64,000 nucleotides of DNA from an uncultured Sphingomonadaceae bacterium (GTDB lineage Bacteria; Pseudomonadota; Alphaproteobacteria; Sphingomonadales; Sphingomonadaceae), in the NCBI GenBank assembly GCA_947493215.1, contig CANLQE010000001.1, positions 2,295,404 to 2,359,403 of the forward strand. Direction: 5' to 3'. The notes under the pieces are model-generated. The model was not told the DNA's origin, ran no database searches, and saw only the letters and a list, made by a program, of their open reading frames with translations. This document shows, one piece after another, positions 1 through 8,791 of this stretch; positions within the stretch are counted from its first letter, which is position 1, and each line of letters opens with the position of its first letter. The translations under genes and the position numbers were made by a program.

Positions 1-58
1 TAGTGGCATGCCGCGCCGCTTGCAAGAGGGCAAGCACAGCTTTGTGAAACGAGCCAAA

Positions 59-595
59 CTATTGCCGTAATTCCTCGTTACGAAAATCATCCTCAATACC
101 CCACAGGGTTCCACGCCATTCGAAGTAGTTATACACCCACTCACGCATATTCTTGTCTTCTGGATAGCCTGCTTCGGTCAAATCCTTGTCCATTTTTCCC
201 GACAGGAAGACATCTTCTAAAATATGTCGCCCGGTGGCGCTGACATTGTCTATGTAATATTGATCAAGAAACGGTTTAAAATCACCCAGACCCTGGATTC
301 TCTCGATCAAGCCCTCTCCCAGCATCCAACCGTCCATCATAGAAATCCGAAAAGCACTTCGGGTTTCTATGTCCGACCATCCATGTACAGCCTGACAGGC
401 CTTTGTGAGCGCATTTGCTGATTCAAAGGCCTCTACTTCATTGCCTTTGCGCGCCATGGAAAAATAGGCCTGCGCCTGATCGGCCGAGACTTTGCTACTT
501 ATACAATCGAGATTTTCGATAGTCAGCAGTCCGTCCGTCGGCATGGCAGGTAGCGGGATTGCGGCCATCGCTAGAAGTAACAAGGTTGAAAACAT
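59..595 (-). CDS. Hypothetical secreted protein
   Basis: Unrecognised 178-residue protein with a clear signal peptide (MFSTLLLLAMAAIPLPAMP) and two cysteines in the mature part (one in LDCISS, one in KACQAVHG) that could form a disulphide in the periplasm. The rest is mostly helical and acidic, with no motif I can assign. It begins 11 bases after the fabG stop on the same strand, so it is probably the last gene of the fabD transcript, although no function in lipid synthesis follows from that. The ribosome-binding site is weak, which fits translation after fabG. Confidence 0.7.
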   Translation of the reverse strand: MFSTLLLLAMAAIPLPAMPTDGLLTIENLDCISSKVSADQAQAYFSMARKGNEVEAFESANALTKACQAVHGWSDIETRSAFRISMMDGWMLGEGLIERIQGLGDFKPFLDQYYIDNVSATGRHILEDVFLSGKMDKDLTEAGYPEDKNMREWVYNYFEWRGTLWGIEDDFRNEELRQ

Positions 596-606
596 TTTGG
601 TGGGCC

Positions 607-1350
607 TTAGCTGATCATCGCCATGCCGCCATTTACGTGCAACGTCTGGCCGGTGACATAAGAAGCTTCATTGCTGGCAAGATAGGCAACAGCAGCACCG
701 ATATCCTCGCCGGCACCCATTTTTCCGGCGGGAATTTTGCGGTTTATGTCGTCTTTCTGCGCATCGGTCAGCGCATCCGTCATCGGCGAAGCGATAAACC
801 CCGGTGATACACAGTTTACCGTGATCCCGCGAGAAGCAAGTTCTTGCGCAAGCGCCTTGGACATACCCACAAGACCGGCCTTGGAAGCGACATAATTTAC
901 CTGCCCGGGATTGCCGGTTGCACCGACAACCGAGGTGATTGAAATGATCCGGCCATGGCGTGCTTTCATCATCGGCCGTGCAGCCGCACGGGCCAGACGA
1001 AAAGCGGATTCCAGATTGACGTTCAACACATCAGACCAGTCATCATCCGACATGCGCATCACCAGCCCGTCACGGGTAATCCCAGCATTATTGACCAATA
1101 TGTCAAGCTTGCCCAGTTTCTCAATTACTTGCGGAACAAGCTCATTCACTTCTTCGGCGTCGGAAAGATTGCAAGGTACAACGATATGCCCCTCACCGTT
1201 CAGTTCCGGGATCAAATCTATCAATGTCAGCTTACGGGTGCCCGACAGCGCTATGGTCGCGCCGCGCTCTGCCAATGATTTGGCGATGGCGGAACCAATA
1301 CCGCCAGATGCGCCAGTTACCAGTGCCGTCATTCCTGTCAGATCAAACAT
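607..1350 (-). CDS. fabG: 3-oxoacyl-[acyl-carrier-protein] reductase FabG
   Basis: NADPH-dependent reduction of 3-oxoacyl-ACP in type II fatty acid synthesis, cytoplasmic. The 247-residue product is a classical short-chain dehydrogenase: Rossmann glycine motif TGASGGIGSAIA near residue 12, the NNAG strand (NNAGITRDGLVMRMSDDDW), the catalytic Ser in SITSVVGATG, and the Tyr/Lys pair in YVASK. The C-terminal TGQTLHVNGGM is typical of FabG. An upstream in-frame ATG (1407) would add 19 residues that do not belong to the fold, so MFDLTGMTALVTG is taken as the start. It follows fabD and a GNAT gene on the same strand, the usual fabD-fabG pairing with one gene inserted. Confidence 0.95.
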   Translation of the reverse strand: MFDLTGMTALVTGASGGIGSAIAKSLAERGATIALSGTRKLTLIDLIPELNGEGHIVVPCNLSDAEEVNELVPQVIEKLGKLDILVNNAGITRDGLVMRMSDDDWSDVLNVNLESAFRLARAAARPMMKARHGRIISITSVVGATGNPGQVNYVASKAGLVGMSKALAQELASRGITVNCVSPGFIASPMTDALTDAQKDDINRKIPAGKMGAGEDIGAAVAYLASNEASYVTGQTLHVNGGMAMIS

Positions 1351-1360
1351 ATTAAATTCC

Positions 1361-1792
1361 TCAATATTCCAGATAATAAAGAACGAAATCTTCGGCTTTG
1401 GCGCCATTGGATTCGTATAGTTTACGAGCCGCTATATTGTCTTGTTCAGTGCCAAGCCAGCATTCTTCACACCCGTGTTCATCGGCCAGTTCAAGTATCT
1501 TGGAGAGCATCAGCTTAGCTATTCCGTTGCGGCGCAAATTTTCGATGACGTCAATTTCGTCAATATAGAGCTCATCTTCCTTGTCGGGTCGCTTGTGGAC
1601 CATGGCGGTGCACTTGCCGATCACTTTTCCGTCCAGCACCGCGACGACCAACCAATGTGTAGGTTCTGCGAGATAGGCACGCAGGCGCATTGGACTGACC
1701 GGATTGTCAAACAGATCCTCTACGACACTATCCATCAGCTCGATATTGTCACCGGTAACCTCAAATATTTGGATGCCACCCAATTCTGCCAA
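1361..1792 (-). CDS. GNAT-family N-acetyltransferase
   Basis: Probable acetyl-CoA-dependent N-acetyltransferase of 143 residues; substrate unknown. The GNAT core is visible: strand-rich middle (WLVVAVLDGKVIGKCTAMVH), the acetyl-CoA pyrophosphate loop in NLRRNGIAKLML (R/Q-x-x-G-x-A pattern) and the C-terminal CWLGTEQDNIAARKLYESNG, where GNATs place the catalytic Tyr region. Start chosen at TTG: GGAGGG, inside the last codons of fabD, lies about 8 bases upstream, whereas the upstream ATG (1825) would overlap fabD by 32 bases. Translation is probably coupled to fabD. An acetyltransferase between fabD and fabG is unusual; whether it modifies a fatty-acid enzyme cannot be told. Confidence 0.85.
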   Translation of the reverse strand: MAELGGIQIFEVTGDNIELMDSVVEDLFDNPVSPMRLRAYLAEPTHWLVVAVLDGKVIGKCTAMVHKRPDKEDELYIDEIDVIENLRRNGIAKLMLSKILELADEHGCEECWLGTEQDNIAARKLYESNGAKAEDFVLYYLEY

Positions 1793-1793
1793 G

Positions 1794-2729
1794 CTAGATA
1801 CCCTCCAAAAAGCCTTCAATATCATCCATACCGATCAGGCTAGTCGTTTCGACTTCCTTGTTGATACGCTTGACCATGCCGCCAAGTACTTTGCCGCCCA
1901 ATTCGACAAACTGTCCCACGCCCGCCTCGGAGAGATTGAGAACCGATTCGCGCCAGCGCACGGTTCCGGTCACCTGCTCGACCAGTAGCTGGCGAATTTC
2001 GTCAGTGTCAGTCACCATATCAGCGGTAACATTGGCAAAAACCGGAACAGCGGGGGGAAGGATACTAGCTTCGGCCAGCGCCTCTTCCATGGCTTCTGCA
2101 GCCGGTTGCATAAGCGAGCAATGGAAAGGCGCGGATACGGGCAGCAATACACCGCGCTTAATCTCATGCTCTTTCACCAGCGCAATCGCGCGTTCAATCG
2201 CGCCCATGTGCCCCGAAATAACAACCTGCGTCGGATCATTATCGTTCGCAACTGTACAAACATCGCCTTGCGCCGCGGCCTTCGCCAGACCAGCAGCTTT
2301 CTTGATATCTGCGCCCAGCAAAGCGGCCATGCCGCCCTCACCCACTGGAACTGCTTTCTGCATCGATTGACCGCGCAGTTTCAGAAGCTCCGCTGTTGTT
2401 GTAAGATTCAAAGCGCCCGCCGCACAAAGCGCGGTATATTCGCCCAAGCTGTGTCCAGCGACATAAGAGCATAGATCGGCAAGCGACTTCCCGCCCTCTT
2501 TCTCCATCACCCGCAACGTTGCGATCGCATTTGCCATGATCGCGGGTTGCGCATTTTCGGTCAGGGTAAGCTCGTCTTCTGGCCCTTCGCACATCAACTT
2601 GAACAGGTTCTGCTCTAACGCATGGTCCACTTCCTGAAAGACTTCGCGGGCTGTGCTGCTGGCTTCAGCGAGAGCCTTGCCCATGCCAACAGTCTGGCTG
2701 CCCTGCCCCGGAAAAATAAATGCCCTCAT
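1794..2729 (-). CDS. fabD: Malonyl-CoA:ACP transacylase FabD
   Basis: Transfers malonyl groups from CoA to acyl carrier protein, supplying chain-extension units for fatty acid synthesis. 311 residues, normal length. Seen: N-terminal FPGQGSQTVGMG (oxyanion region), nucleophile elbow GHSLGEYTALCA with Ser near residue 92, and the catalytic His in SAPFHCSLM near residue 201. First gene of the minus-strand group fabD, GNAT, fabG. The start ATG is followed directly by the conserved RAFIFPGQGSQ, so there is no room for doubt about the N terminus. Confidence 0.97.
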   Translation of the reverse strand: MRAFIFPGQGSQTVGMGKALAEASSTAREVFQEVDHALEQNLFKLMCEGPEDELTLTENAQPAIMANAIATLRVMEKEGGKSLADLCSYVAGHSLGEYTALCAAGALNLTTTAELLKLRGQSMQKAVPVGEGGMAALLGADIKKAAGLAKAAAQGDVCTVANDNDPTQVVISGHMGAIERAIALVKEHEIKRGVLLPVSAPFHCSLMQPAAEAMEEALAEASILPPAVPVFANVTADMVTDTDEIRQLLVEQVTGTVRWRESVLNLSEAGVGQFVELGGKVLGGMVKRINKEVETTSLIGMDDIEGFLEGI

Positions 2730-2864
2730 GCTTATCCCTTATAGATTTTGCGAATTTGCTTTAGCCGCAGGTAAGAGGGATTAGCTCGCCATGCAAGGTT
2801 CGCGACGTAAATCACTAACACAATTACGATTGCCATGTTTTAACTGACCAATTAAGCTTTAGAT

Positions 2865-4265
2865 ATGGAAAATCTACTTCCTGAAGATAAATTGGCCGTT
2901 TTTTGCGGTAAGACCTTCGGCACAACTGGGGAGCTTTCAGGTCTGCGGAGGCTTTCTGGCGGCGCCAGCATGGAAAGTTGGTCCTTTGCCTACGCCAATG
3001 AAGAATTCGTCCTGCGCCGTCTGCCCGCTGGCATATCTCCTGATGACGACGGATTGCGCGGAGTACCCCTGGCGACGCAAGCGAATGTTATTGATTTGGC
3101 GGTGCAATCCGGCGTGACCGCTCCGACCGTTCGGGCGCGCCTGATGCCTGATGATGGCCTTGGTGAAGGGTTCATCATGGACAAGGCAGAAGGAGAAACA
3201 CTGCCCCATAAAATCCTCGGCAACCCGAACTTTGCCGAGGCCGAAAGCAAGCTGACCGATCAATGCGCTACCGAGTTATGGAATATCCACAATATCGATC
3301 CCAAAGCCATGCAAGATGCATTGGAATATTTCTCTCCACTGGATCTCATTGGTTTGCAGAAAGATAAATATGACGAGATCGGTAGCGCGATCCCTATCTA
3401 CGAATATGCATTCCATTGGCTGACAGAAAATGCACCAGACGGCGGAACTAAAAAACTTGTTCACGGCGACTTTCGGATGGGCAACTTGATGATCAAACCC
3501 TCCGGTCTGTCAGCAGTGCTAGACTGGGAATTGGCGCGATTGGGCGATCCGGTGCAGGATATTGCCTATCTCTGCACGCCAAGCTGGCGCTTCGGCCACT
3601 ATGAAAAGGTCGCTGGCGGCTTTGATACGGCAGAGGCTTTCCTGTCTGCTTATGCAAAACACAGCGGTGAAACCGTTGATCCTGACCGTTTCCGCTTTTG
3701 GTTGATCTACTCAACGCTTTGGTGGGGCGTGGCTTGCATGGTGATGGGCGAAATATGGCGCACAGGCGGCGATAGATCGCTGGAGCGGACGGTTATTGGT
3801 CGGCGGGTGTCCGAAGTCGAAGTTGATCTGGCTCTATTGTTCGAAGATATTTTGCCGCCTGAAATATGCCCGCCGCTTGATTGGAAGATGCCCGAGACGC
3901 AGGACGTCAAAGGCGAGACCAGTTATGATGAGCTACTGACTGCGCTTTCCGAGTGGAATAGTGAAACAGTACAACCCGATCTCAAAGGGCATGACCGTTT
4001 CCAGTCTCGCGTAGCCGGCAACGCGCTTGGCATTGCCCAGCGACAGGCGCGTCATGGACCGGGCTTTCAGGCAGCGTCGGACGCACGGCTCCAAGCTATT
4101 GGATTTGACCATGGACAGCTTTGCACGGCGCTTTCAGAAGGGCGTATTGACGCACACCATCCTGGTTTGTGGGACCACCTAAGACTCTCTGCGCTGGAAC
4201 GTCTATCCATCGATCAGCCCAAATACGCCGGCTTAAAAGTCGCGCTCAACAAATGGAGACTATGA
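2865..4265 (+). CDS. Kinase-fold phosphotransferase (APH/ACAD10-like)
   Basis: Protein-kinase-like phosphotransferase of the aminoglycoside-phosphotransferase/ACAD10 type, 466 residues. Residues ~20-330 carry the kinase fold: ATP-binding N-lobe (RRLSGGASMESW), Brenner-type catalytic loop HGDFRMGNLMI and the metal-binding LDWELARLGDP. Residues ~340-466 form an extra helical C-terminal domain found in relatives of this subgroup. In known cases such kinases are coupled to acyl-CoA dehydrogenases, phosphorylating hydroxyacyl-CoA (as in ACAD10/11-type 4-hydroxy acid catabolism); the dehydrogenase begins one base after this gene's stop, which supports that role by inference. Not an antibiotic-resistance enzyme on this evidence. 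Confidence 0.88.
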   Translation: MENLLPEDKLAVFCGKTFGTTGELSGLRRLSGGASMESWSFAYANEEFVLRRLPAGISPDDDGLRGVPLATQANVIDLAVQSGVTAPTVRARLMPDDGLGEGFIMDKAEGETLPHKILGNPNFAEAESKLTDQCATELWNIHNIDPKAMQDALEYFSPLDLIGLQKDKYDEIGSAIPIYEYAFHWLTENAPDGGTKKLVHGDFRMGNLMIKPSGLSAVLDWELARLGDPVQDIAYLCTPSWRFGHYEKVAGGFDTAEAFLSAYAKHSGETVDPDRFRFWLIYSTLWWGVACMVMGEIWRTGGDRSLERTVIGRRVSEVEVDLALLFEDILPPEICPPLDWKMPETQDVKGETSYDELLTALSEWNSETVQPDLKGHDRFQSRVAGNALGIAQRQARHGPGFQAASDARLQAIGFDHGQLCTALSEGRIDAHHPGLWDHLRLSALERLSIDQPKYAGLKVALNKWRL

Positions 4266-4266
4266 T

Positions 4267-5532
4267 ATGAGCTTTGATATTCCTCAGGAAATTGAAGATT
4301 ATCTGACCGTCCTCGATGATTTTATCGAAGCCGAAATCAAGCCGATTGAGCGGCGTGACGACAATATCCGCTTTTTCGACCACCGCCGCGAGGACAGCCG
4401 GACCGATTGGGACAATCAGGGGTTGCCGACCAAAGAATGGGAAGACCTGCTCGACGAAATGCGCCGCACGGCCGATGCTGCGGGCCATTTTCGCTATGCC
4501 CTGCCCAAGGAATTTGGCGGACAGGATGGCTCCAATCTCGGCATGGCGCGGATCCGCGAGCATCTCGCGCATAAGGGCCTTGGTCTCCATAATGACTTGC
4601 AGAATGAAAATTCGATCGTTGGCAATCTAGTCCAGCCCCTGATGGTGCGGGACTTCGGGACTGATCAACAGAAACAGGAATGCATTCCCGCCATGCTCGC
4701 GGGCGAAATGAAATGGTGCTTTGGCCTGACCGAGGAAGATCACGGCTCTGATGCGACATGGATGGACACGACCGCTGTCGCCGAACAGCGCGATGGCGTC
4801 GATGGTTGGCTGATCAACGGTAACAAAATGTGGACCACCGGCCTGCATATCGCGAGCCATGTCATGACCTTCGCGCGCCACCGCGGCAAGGACGGTGACG
4901 CCCAAGGGATTGGCTGTTTCATTGTCCCGGTAGACGCAGAAGGCTTTGAAATCGGCGAATATATGTGGACATTCAACATGCCCACCGACCACCCGAAATG
5001 CAGCTTTACCAATGTCTGGATTCCGGCAGACCAGATATTGGGCGACCTAGACATGGGCCTCGCCGCAGCCCAGCATTTCGTCCATGAAAACCGTATCCGC
5101 CAAGCCGCATCCTCTTTGGGCGCCGCGCAATATTGCATCGATGAATCGGTAAAATATGCCGGAGAACGCAAACCGTTCGGCAAACCGCTCGCGGTCAATC
5201 AGGCGATCCAATTCCCTCTCGTCGAACTTCACACCGAAGCGGCCATGCTACGCCAGCTTATCTACAAGACGGCGTCGCAAATGGACGGCATGCCCAAGGT
5301 CGACGTTGCGAAATATCTCTCGGCGCAGGTTTCCATGTGTAACTACCGCGCCAACCGCCTATGCTGCGACGCCGCCGACCGCGCGATGCAGGTCCATGGC
5401 GGCATGGGCTATTCCCGACACAAACCATTCGAACATATCTACCGCCACCACCGCCGCTACCGGATTACCGAAGGATCGGAAGAAATCCAGATGCGCAAAA
5501 TTGGCGGGCATATGTTCAAGTTTATCAAGTAA
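4267..5532 (+). CDS. Acyl-CoA dehydrogenase
   Basis: FAD-dependent alpha,beta-dehydrogenation of an acyl-CoA, 421 residues. Seen: flavin/substrate segment CFGLTEEDHGSDATW, middle beta-domain WLINGNKMWTTG, and C-terminal helical domain with ERKPFGKPL, QVHGGMGYSRHKP and the closing RITEGSEEIQMRKIGG. This subgroup (with a long N terminus rich in charged residues) is the one that pairs with kinase-like phosphotransferases. ATG lies one base after the upstream kinase gene, so the two are translationally coupled and probably work on the same hydroxy-acid or branched acyl-CoA substrate (inference). Confidence 0.93.
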   Translation: MSFDIPQEIEDYLTVLDDFIEAEIKPIERRDDNIRFFDHRREDSRTDWDNQGLPTKEWEDLLDEMRRTADAAGHFRYALPKEFGGQDGSNLGMARIREHLAHKGLGLHNDLQNENSIVGNLVQPLMVRDFGTDQQKQECIPAMLAGEMKWCFGLTEEDHGSDATWMDTTAVAEQRDGVDGWLINGNKMWTTGLHIASHVMTFARHRGKDGDAQGIGCFIVPVDAEGFEIGEYMWTFNMPTDHPKCSFTNVWIPADQILGDLDMGLAAAQHFVHENRIRQAASSLGAAQYCIDESVKYAGERKPFGKPLAVNQAIQFPLVELHTEAAMLRQLIYKTASQMDGMPKVDVAKYLSAQVSMCNYRANRLCCDAADRAMQVHGGMGYSRHKPFEHIYRHHRRYRITEGSEEIQMRKIGGHMFKFIK

Positions 5533-5536
5533 GGCG

Positions 5537-5571
5537 CTAGTGTCCGCTAAGGGCGCAAAAGCGGACGCTAG
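5537..5571. repeat. Hairpin repeat, copy A
   Basis: Inverted repeat directly after the acyl-CoA dehydrogenase stop: CTAGTGTCCGCT pairs with AGCGGACGCTAG (one G-T pair) across an 11-base loop. It is one of five related hairpins in this window with the shared core GTCCGCTTT / AAAGCGGAC. No T-run follows, so it is not a standard terminator. Confidence 0.75.
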
Positions 5572-5667
5572 GCAGACACTCATTGTTCGTCAGCTAACGT
5601 CCCATCAGGGTCAATTTGACCGTGCGCTCGACACCTGTATTTGATAGCGCATACAGAAGGAAGTTAC

Positions 5668-6786
5668 ATGCTAATACGCCAGATTATTGCCGCTATGTAT
5701 CTGATTCCAATACTGATCACGCCGTCGGCATTTGCCAAAGAGGTCGCTGCGCCAGACGCCGATAATGCCGCCGCAATAACCAGCTTTGACAAGTATCTGT
5801 CCGCTTTTCGCCGCGAAAACCAAATTCCTTCACTATCCGTTGCGATACTGCGCGATGGTAAACTGCTTTGGGAAAAGGCTTTTGGTTGGTCGGACGATGA
5901 GGGTGAGACCGCAGCAACCGTCGATACTACCTATTCGATTGCGTCGGTAACCAAACCAATCGTCGCGACCGCAATCATTTCTGAAGCAATGGCGCGCGGT
6001 ATTGATCTGGACACACCGATGCGCGTCGATCCCGGTTGGGACGAAACTTGCAAATGGTTGGCGGGTAGTCCGATATTGTTTGGAAGCGGTGGTGAGGAAA
6101 CTGACGGTACGTCGGTGCCAGCGATGGATTGTTCGCGCGACATCACGTTGCGCGATATGCTCAATATGCGCGCCAATGGTGACGGCTCAACCTTCATATA
6201 CAACCCTATTAGTTTTGCGCGGATCGACCGAGTGATTTCCGGCGCTGGCGGGCGCGACCTGCGCGACATCGTACGCGAACGAGTCATGGAAAAGGCAAGT
6301 ATCCACGATATTGCGCTCGGTTGGCGCGACCCGCAAGGAGGTTCGGCGCTACGCTTACTCGCACTGCCTTTCATGGTGAAGGATGGTAAGCGGATCAGAA
6401 CCAGCATATCGGACGACGATTTCCGCGCCTCGGCTGGGATCAAGGCCAGTGTAAAACAACTTGCGCAGTTTGATATGGCGCTTGACGAAGGGAAGTTGTT
6501 ACCAGTTGGTTGGTACGACCGTATCTTTAGCGCTCCAGTATCAGAAGGTCCGGGTAATTATCGCTGGGGCTGGTTCGTGCAGAACTGGAAAGGGCACAAG
6601 CTAGTGTGGCATTCGGGATGGGATCCAGACCGCTACTCGGCGATGTACCTCAAGCTGCCGGAGGAAGGCCTGACGCTGATATTGCTAGCTAATACCGAGG
6701 CAATATGGTGGCACAACAGCCTTGCCCGCGCCGAGATCGAGACAAGTCCAGTAGCTGCAAATTTTCTAGCGGAATTTGTGGAATAG
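5668..6786 (+). CDS. Serine hydrolase of the beta-lactamase class C family
   Basis: Exported serine hydrolase (class C beta-lactamase/esterase/DD-peptidase fold), 372 residues. Signal peptide MLIRQIIAAMYLIPILITP followed by a processing site near SAFA. Catalytic SxxK is SVTK in SIASVTKPIV; the third motif appears as HSG (LVWHSGWDPDR). The second-motif Tyr is probably in YNPISFARID, but N is followed by P, not the common YxN spacing, so function cannot be assigned beyond hydrolase. ATG at 5668 has AAGGAAG just upstream; the longer reading frame starting at 5641 lacks that. Stands alone between two hairpin repeat copies. Confidence 0.87.
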   Translation: MLIRQIIAAMYLIPILITPSAFAKEVAAPDADNAAAITSFDKYLSAFRRENQIPSLSVAILRDGKLLWEKAFGWSDDEGETAATVDTTYSIASVTKPIVATAIISEAMARGIDLDTPMRVDPGWDETCKWLAGSPILFGSGGEETDGTSVPAMDCSRDITLRDMLNMRANGDGSTFIYNPISFARIDRVISGAGGRDLRDIVRERVMEKASIHDIALGWRDPQGGSALRLLALPFMVKDGKRIRTSISDDDFRASAGIKASVKQLAQFDMALDEGKLLPVGWYDRIFSAPVSEGPGNYRWGWFVQNWKGHKLVWHSGWDPDRYSAMYLKLPEEGLTLILLANTEAIWWHNSLARAEIETSPVAANFLAEFVE

Positions 6787-7112
6787 ATTCCGTCGCTTCT
6801 GCCACTGTGTGCCTGCTTTTGTGATCTAGCCAAACTCCCGACAGACCGCGAAATACCCATTGTATCCTCCAACTTGGTCAAAGTCAGAGTCCTCTTTCGG
6901 GGTATAGCAGCCACTCTGCTAGTGTTCACTTTGGGCCCAAAAGCGTACATTGAAGAACTGCAAGTAGATCCGAACTATTATACCAGTGAAAGAACTTCGA
7001 GAATTTCAGATTTGAATATATTCCGAGCCATATAGATATCATCAGACCAAAAGATAGATTTACCCGGGGACTTGAAAGCTAAAGAAGTTTTCGGCGCTGT
7101 CAAAAAAGCTTT
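6787..7112. other. Gene-poor intergenic stretch
   Basis: No credible coding sequence on either strand. Composition is more A/T-rich than the flanking genes. It contains the degraded hairpin copy B and otherwise short frames broken by frequent stops. Together with the relic gene immediately downstream it looks like a decaying accessory segment. Confidence 0.6.
6921..6951. repeat. Hairpin repeat, copy B (degenerate)
   Basis: AGTGTTCACTTT and AAAGCGTACATT flank a 7-base GGGCCCA loop. Same architecture as the other copies but with two unpaired positions, so probably a decayed member. Confidence 0.6.
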
Positions 7113-7436
7113 GTAAACAAGGTAGTCTCATTGGTTGTGGTTGGCGTTTTGTCCAGCACAGCAGGCGCAACTCAGTTGGATATGACAAATGAAGCCGGTA
7201 GACCTGCCGCATAATCTACCGAAGAATTAGCTGAAACTAAGGAAATTACAGACAGGCGTCAATTTGTAAGATGTCGCAATGAATCCATCGTTGGTAGCCT
7301 TGCGAGGAAGCGTAAGGTTTGTATGACCAACGAGCAGTGGACCGAAGCTAGAAAAAGCGGCAATAGACTCGCAAATGATATGATCAGCTCAATTCAGGTC
7401 ATGAGTGGTGGTGGCAGTTTTACAGATGGAAAGTAG
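7113..7436 (+). pseudogene. Relic of a small secreted protein gene
   Basis: Reading in one frame gives a hydrophobic leader (VNKVVSLVVVGVLSSTAGA), then a TAA at 7212-7214, then about 73 more codons without a stop ending in SFTDGK. The second half contains CRNESIVGSLARKRKVCMT followed by NEQWTEARK. That C-x(~17)-CMTxxQW arrangement is, from memory, typical of small exported sphingomonad proteins (a Cys pair, then VCMT and a Trp). There is no ATG/GTG/TTG before the leader: the codon where ATG would be expected is GTA. Missing start plus internal stop indicate a pseudogene. Family identity is from recall and is not proven. Confidence 0.65.
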
Positions 7437-7701
7437 GATGAGCTTTTTGCTCGCGAACGCCTACCCTTAATCTCCGATCGCCATAAATGTGACCGCTATC
7501 GTCCAAACACCAGTTTCTCATCTTCGGCAACGTCACAGCAAATTGGTAGTGTTTTTTAGCCTGTAGAGACTTGAAGTTTCCTAGCGGATCGCTCTGTAGT
7601 TTTCGAATGGTTGGATCGTTGATTTTGGTTTTGCCAAACAACCTCCATTCCCATACTAACATTAATGTAAATTTTGAAATTTAATTGAACGGAACATCCC
7701 T
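7437..7701. other. Non-coding stretch before the nuclease gene
   Basis: An 80-codon minus-strand frame (7420-7662) exists but has no recognisable domain and runs into the 3' end of the relic gene, so it is not called. A/T-rich sequence immediately before the GTG start probably contains the nuclease promoter, though no convincing -35/-10 pair was found. Confidence 0.45.
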
Positions 7702-8622
7702 GTGCGTCATTTTGTTCTTTTATTTGGTCTTGTTAGTGCATTCTGTCTTCTTGAGGCATCGGCGGAAGCCTGGTCAAAGCAATCCCATATGACCACGGGT
7801 GCCATTGCCTATGACGATCTCGCGGCCACCAGTCCAGAGATGCTGAAGAAGGTAAATGGCATCATCGAGTCGCATCCCGACTATGAGCAATTTCAGGAGC
7901 ATTCGAATGGTCTAGTGGGTGCTGATAAAATGCGCGCTGTATTTGAGTGGCTTGCGCGCTGGGCTGATGATGTTCGTGGAACGCCGAAGGATAAGCCCGA
8001 TTTGCACTATGAGCTCCGCGTCGTTTATGGCTGGACTTGGCTTTGGCCTTTCCGCAATGGCAACGCCAGTATTGGCTTTGATGAAAATTTTCGAACTCTG
8101 TCTAGTTCACAGGCAACTGATCGTGACCGTGCAGTAGCGCTCGGTTGGCTGATCCACATCATCGGAGATATGCATCAGCCGCTTCATACAGGTCATCAAT
8201 TGACTGGTGAGTTTCCAACAACAGATGAGGCTGGACTTCTTTCCTTCGTCGTTCGTACACATGGTGGCACACCGATTGAACTCCATGAATATTGGGACCA
8301 AGTGCTTGATGTTACTGGGAGCGAACGTGCAACATCGAACAGATGGTCAATTTCGTTACAGCGAACATGGCCGCGCAAAAAGATTTCGGAATTGACTCTC
8401 TATTCTGGAACGCCGCAGGTCAAATTTGGAAACTGGATAGATGAAAGTATGCACTTGGCTAAAATATTCTATCGTGACATTGGGAATAAAGCGACCGCTG
8501 ACAGCGTCAATGCCCCTAGTGTTACACCTCATGAATTGAGGTTTACTGAAGAGCTGTCCAAACGCCGCATTGCAACCAGCGGTTATCGGATAGCTGATAC
8601 TATCAGATTGGCTTTAAGATAG
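7702..8622 (+). CDS. S1/P1-family zinc nuclease, secreted
   Basis: Exported single-strand nuclease/3'-nucleotidase of the S1/P1 type, 306 residues. Signal peptide is residues 1-23; cleavage after SAEA would leave Trp24 as the new N terminus, which in this family is itself a zinc ligand (WSKQSH, ligands Trp and His29). The central zinc motif WLIHIIGDMHQPLHTG and the later ELHEYWDQVL (His, Asp ligands) are present. GTG start with GGAAC upstream. Likely scavenges extracellular or periplasmic nucleic acid for phosphate and nucleosides. Isolated between relic genes, it is probably accessory. Confidence 0.9.
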   Translation: MRHFVLLFGLVSAFCLLEASAEAWSKQSHMTTGAIAYDDLAATSPEMLKKVNGIIESHPDYEQFQEHSNGLVGADKMRAVFEWLARWADDVRGTPKDKPDLHYELRVVYGWTWLWPFRNGNASIGFDENFRTLSSSQATDRDRAVALGWLIHIIGDMHQPLHTGHQLTGEFPTTDEAGLLSFVVRTHGGTPIELHEYWDQVLDVTGSERATSNRWSISLQRTWPRKKISELTLYSGTPQVKFGNWIDESMHLAKIFYRDIGNKATADSVNAPSVTPHELRFTEELSKRRIATSGYRIADTIRLALR

Positions 8623-8710
8623 AAAACGGTTGATATTTAATTCAAGATCATCGTGACGCCCTGACGCTGAACCTTATGTCTGCTTCCGGGATAAAGCGGG
8701 CCTTTCCGGC

Positions 8711-8724
8711 GAGGCAGCTGCCTC
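8711..8724. other. Perfect 14-bp palindrome
   Basis: GAGGCAGCTGCCTC in the spacer after the nuclease gene. Could be half of a small hairpin or a regulator site; no T-run follows it. Confidence 0.35.
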
Positions 8725-8791
8725 CAAATCCCTACTTTCCTGCAACTAACCGTATGGGTTATCTCAATGCATTTCTCCCTTAACAAAGACA

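Noticed and set aside
18-35. Hairpin GCTTGC/GCAAGC near the left edge as a terminator for the fabD transcript
   Set aside because: No T-run follows it on the minus strand.
7420-7662. 80-codon minus-strand frame with an apparent start
   Set aside because: No recognisable domain, overlaps the 3' end of the relic gene and lacks a ribosome-binding site.
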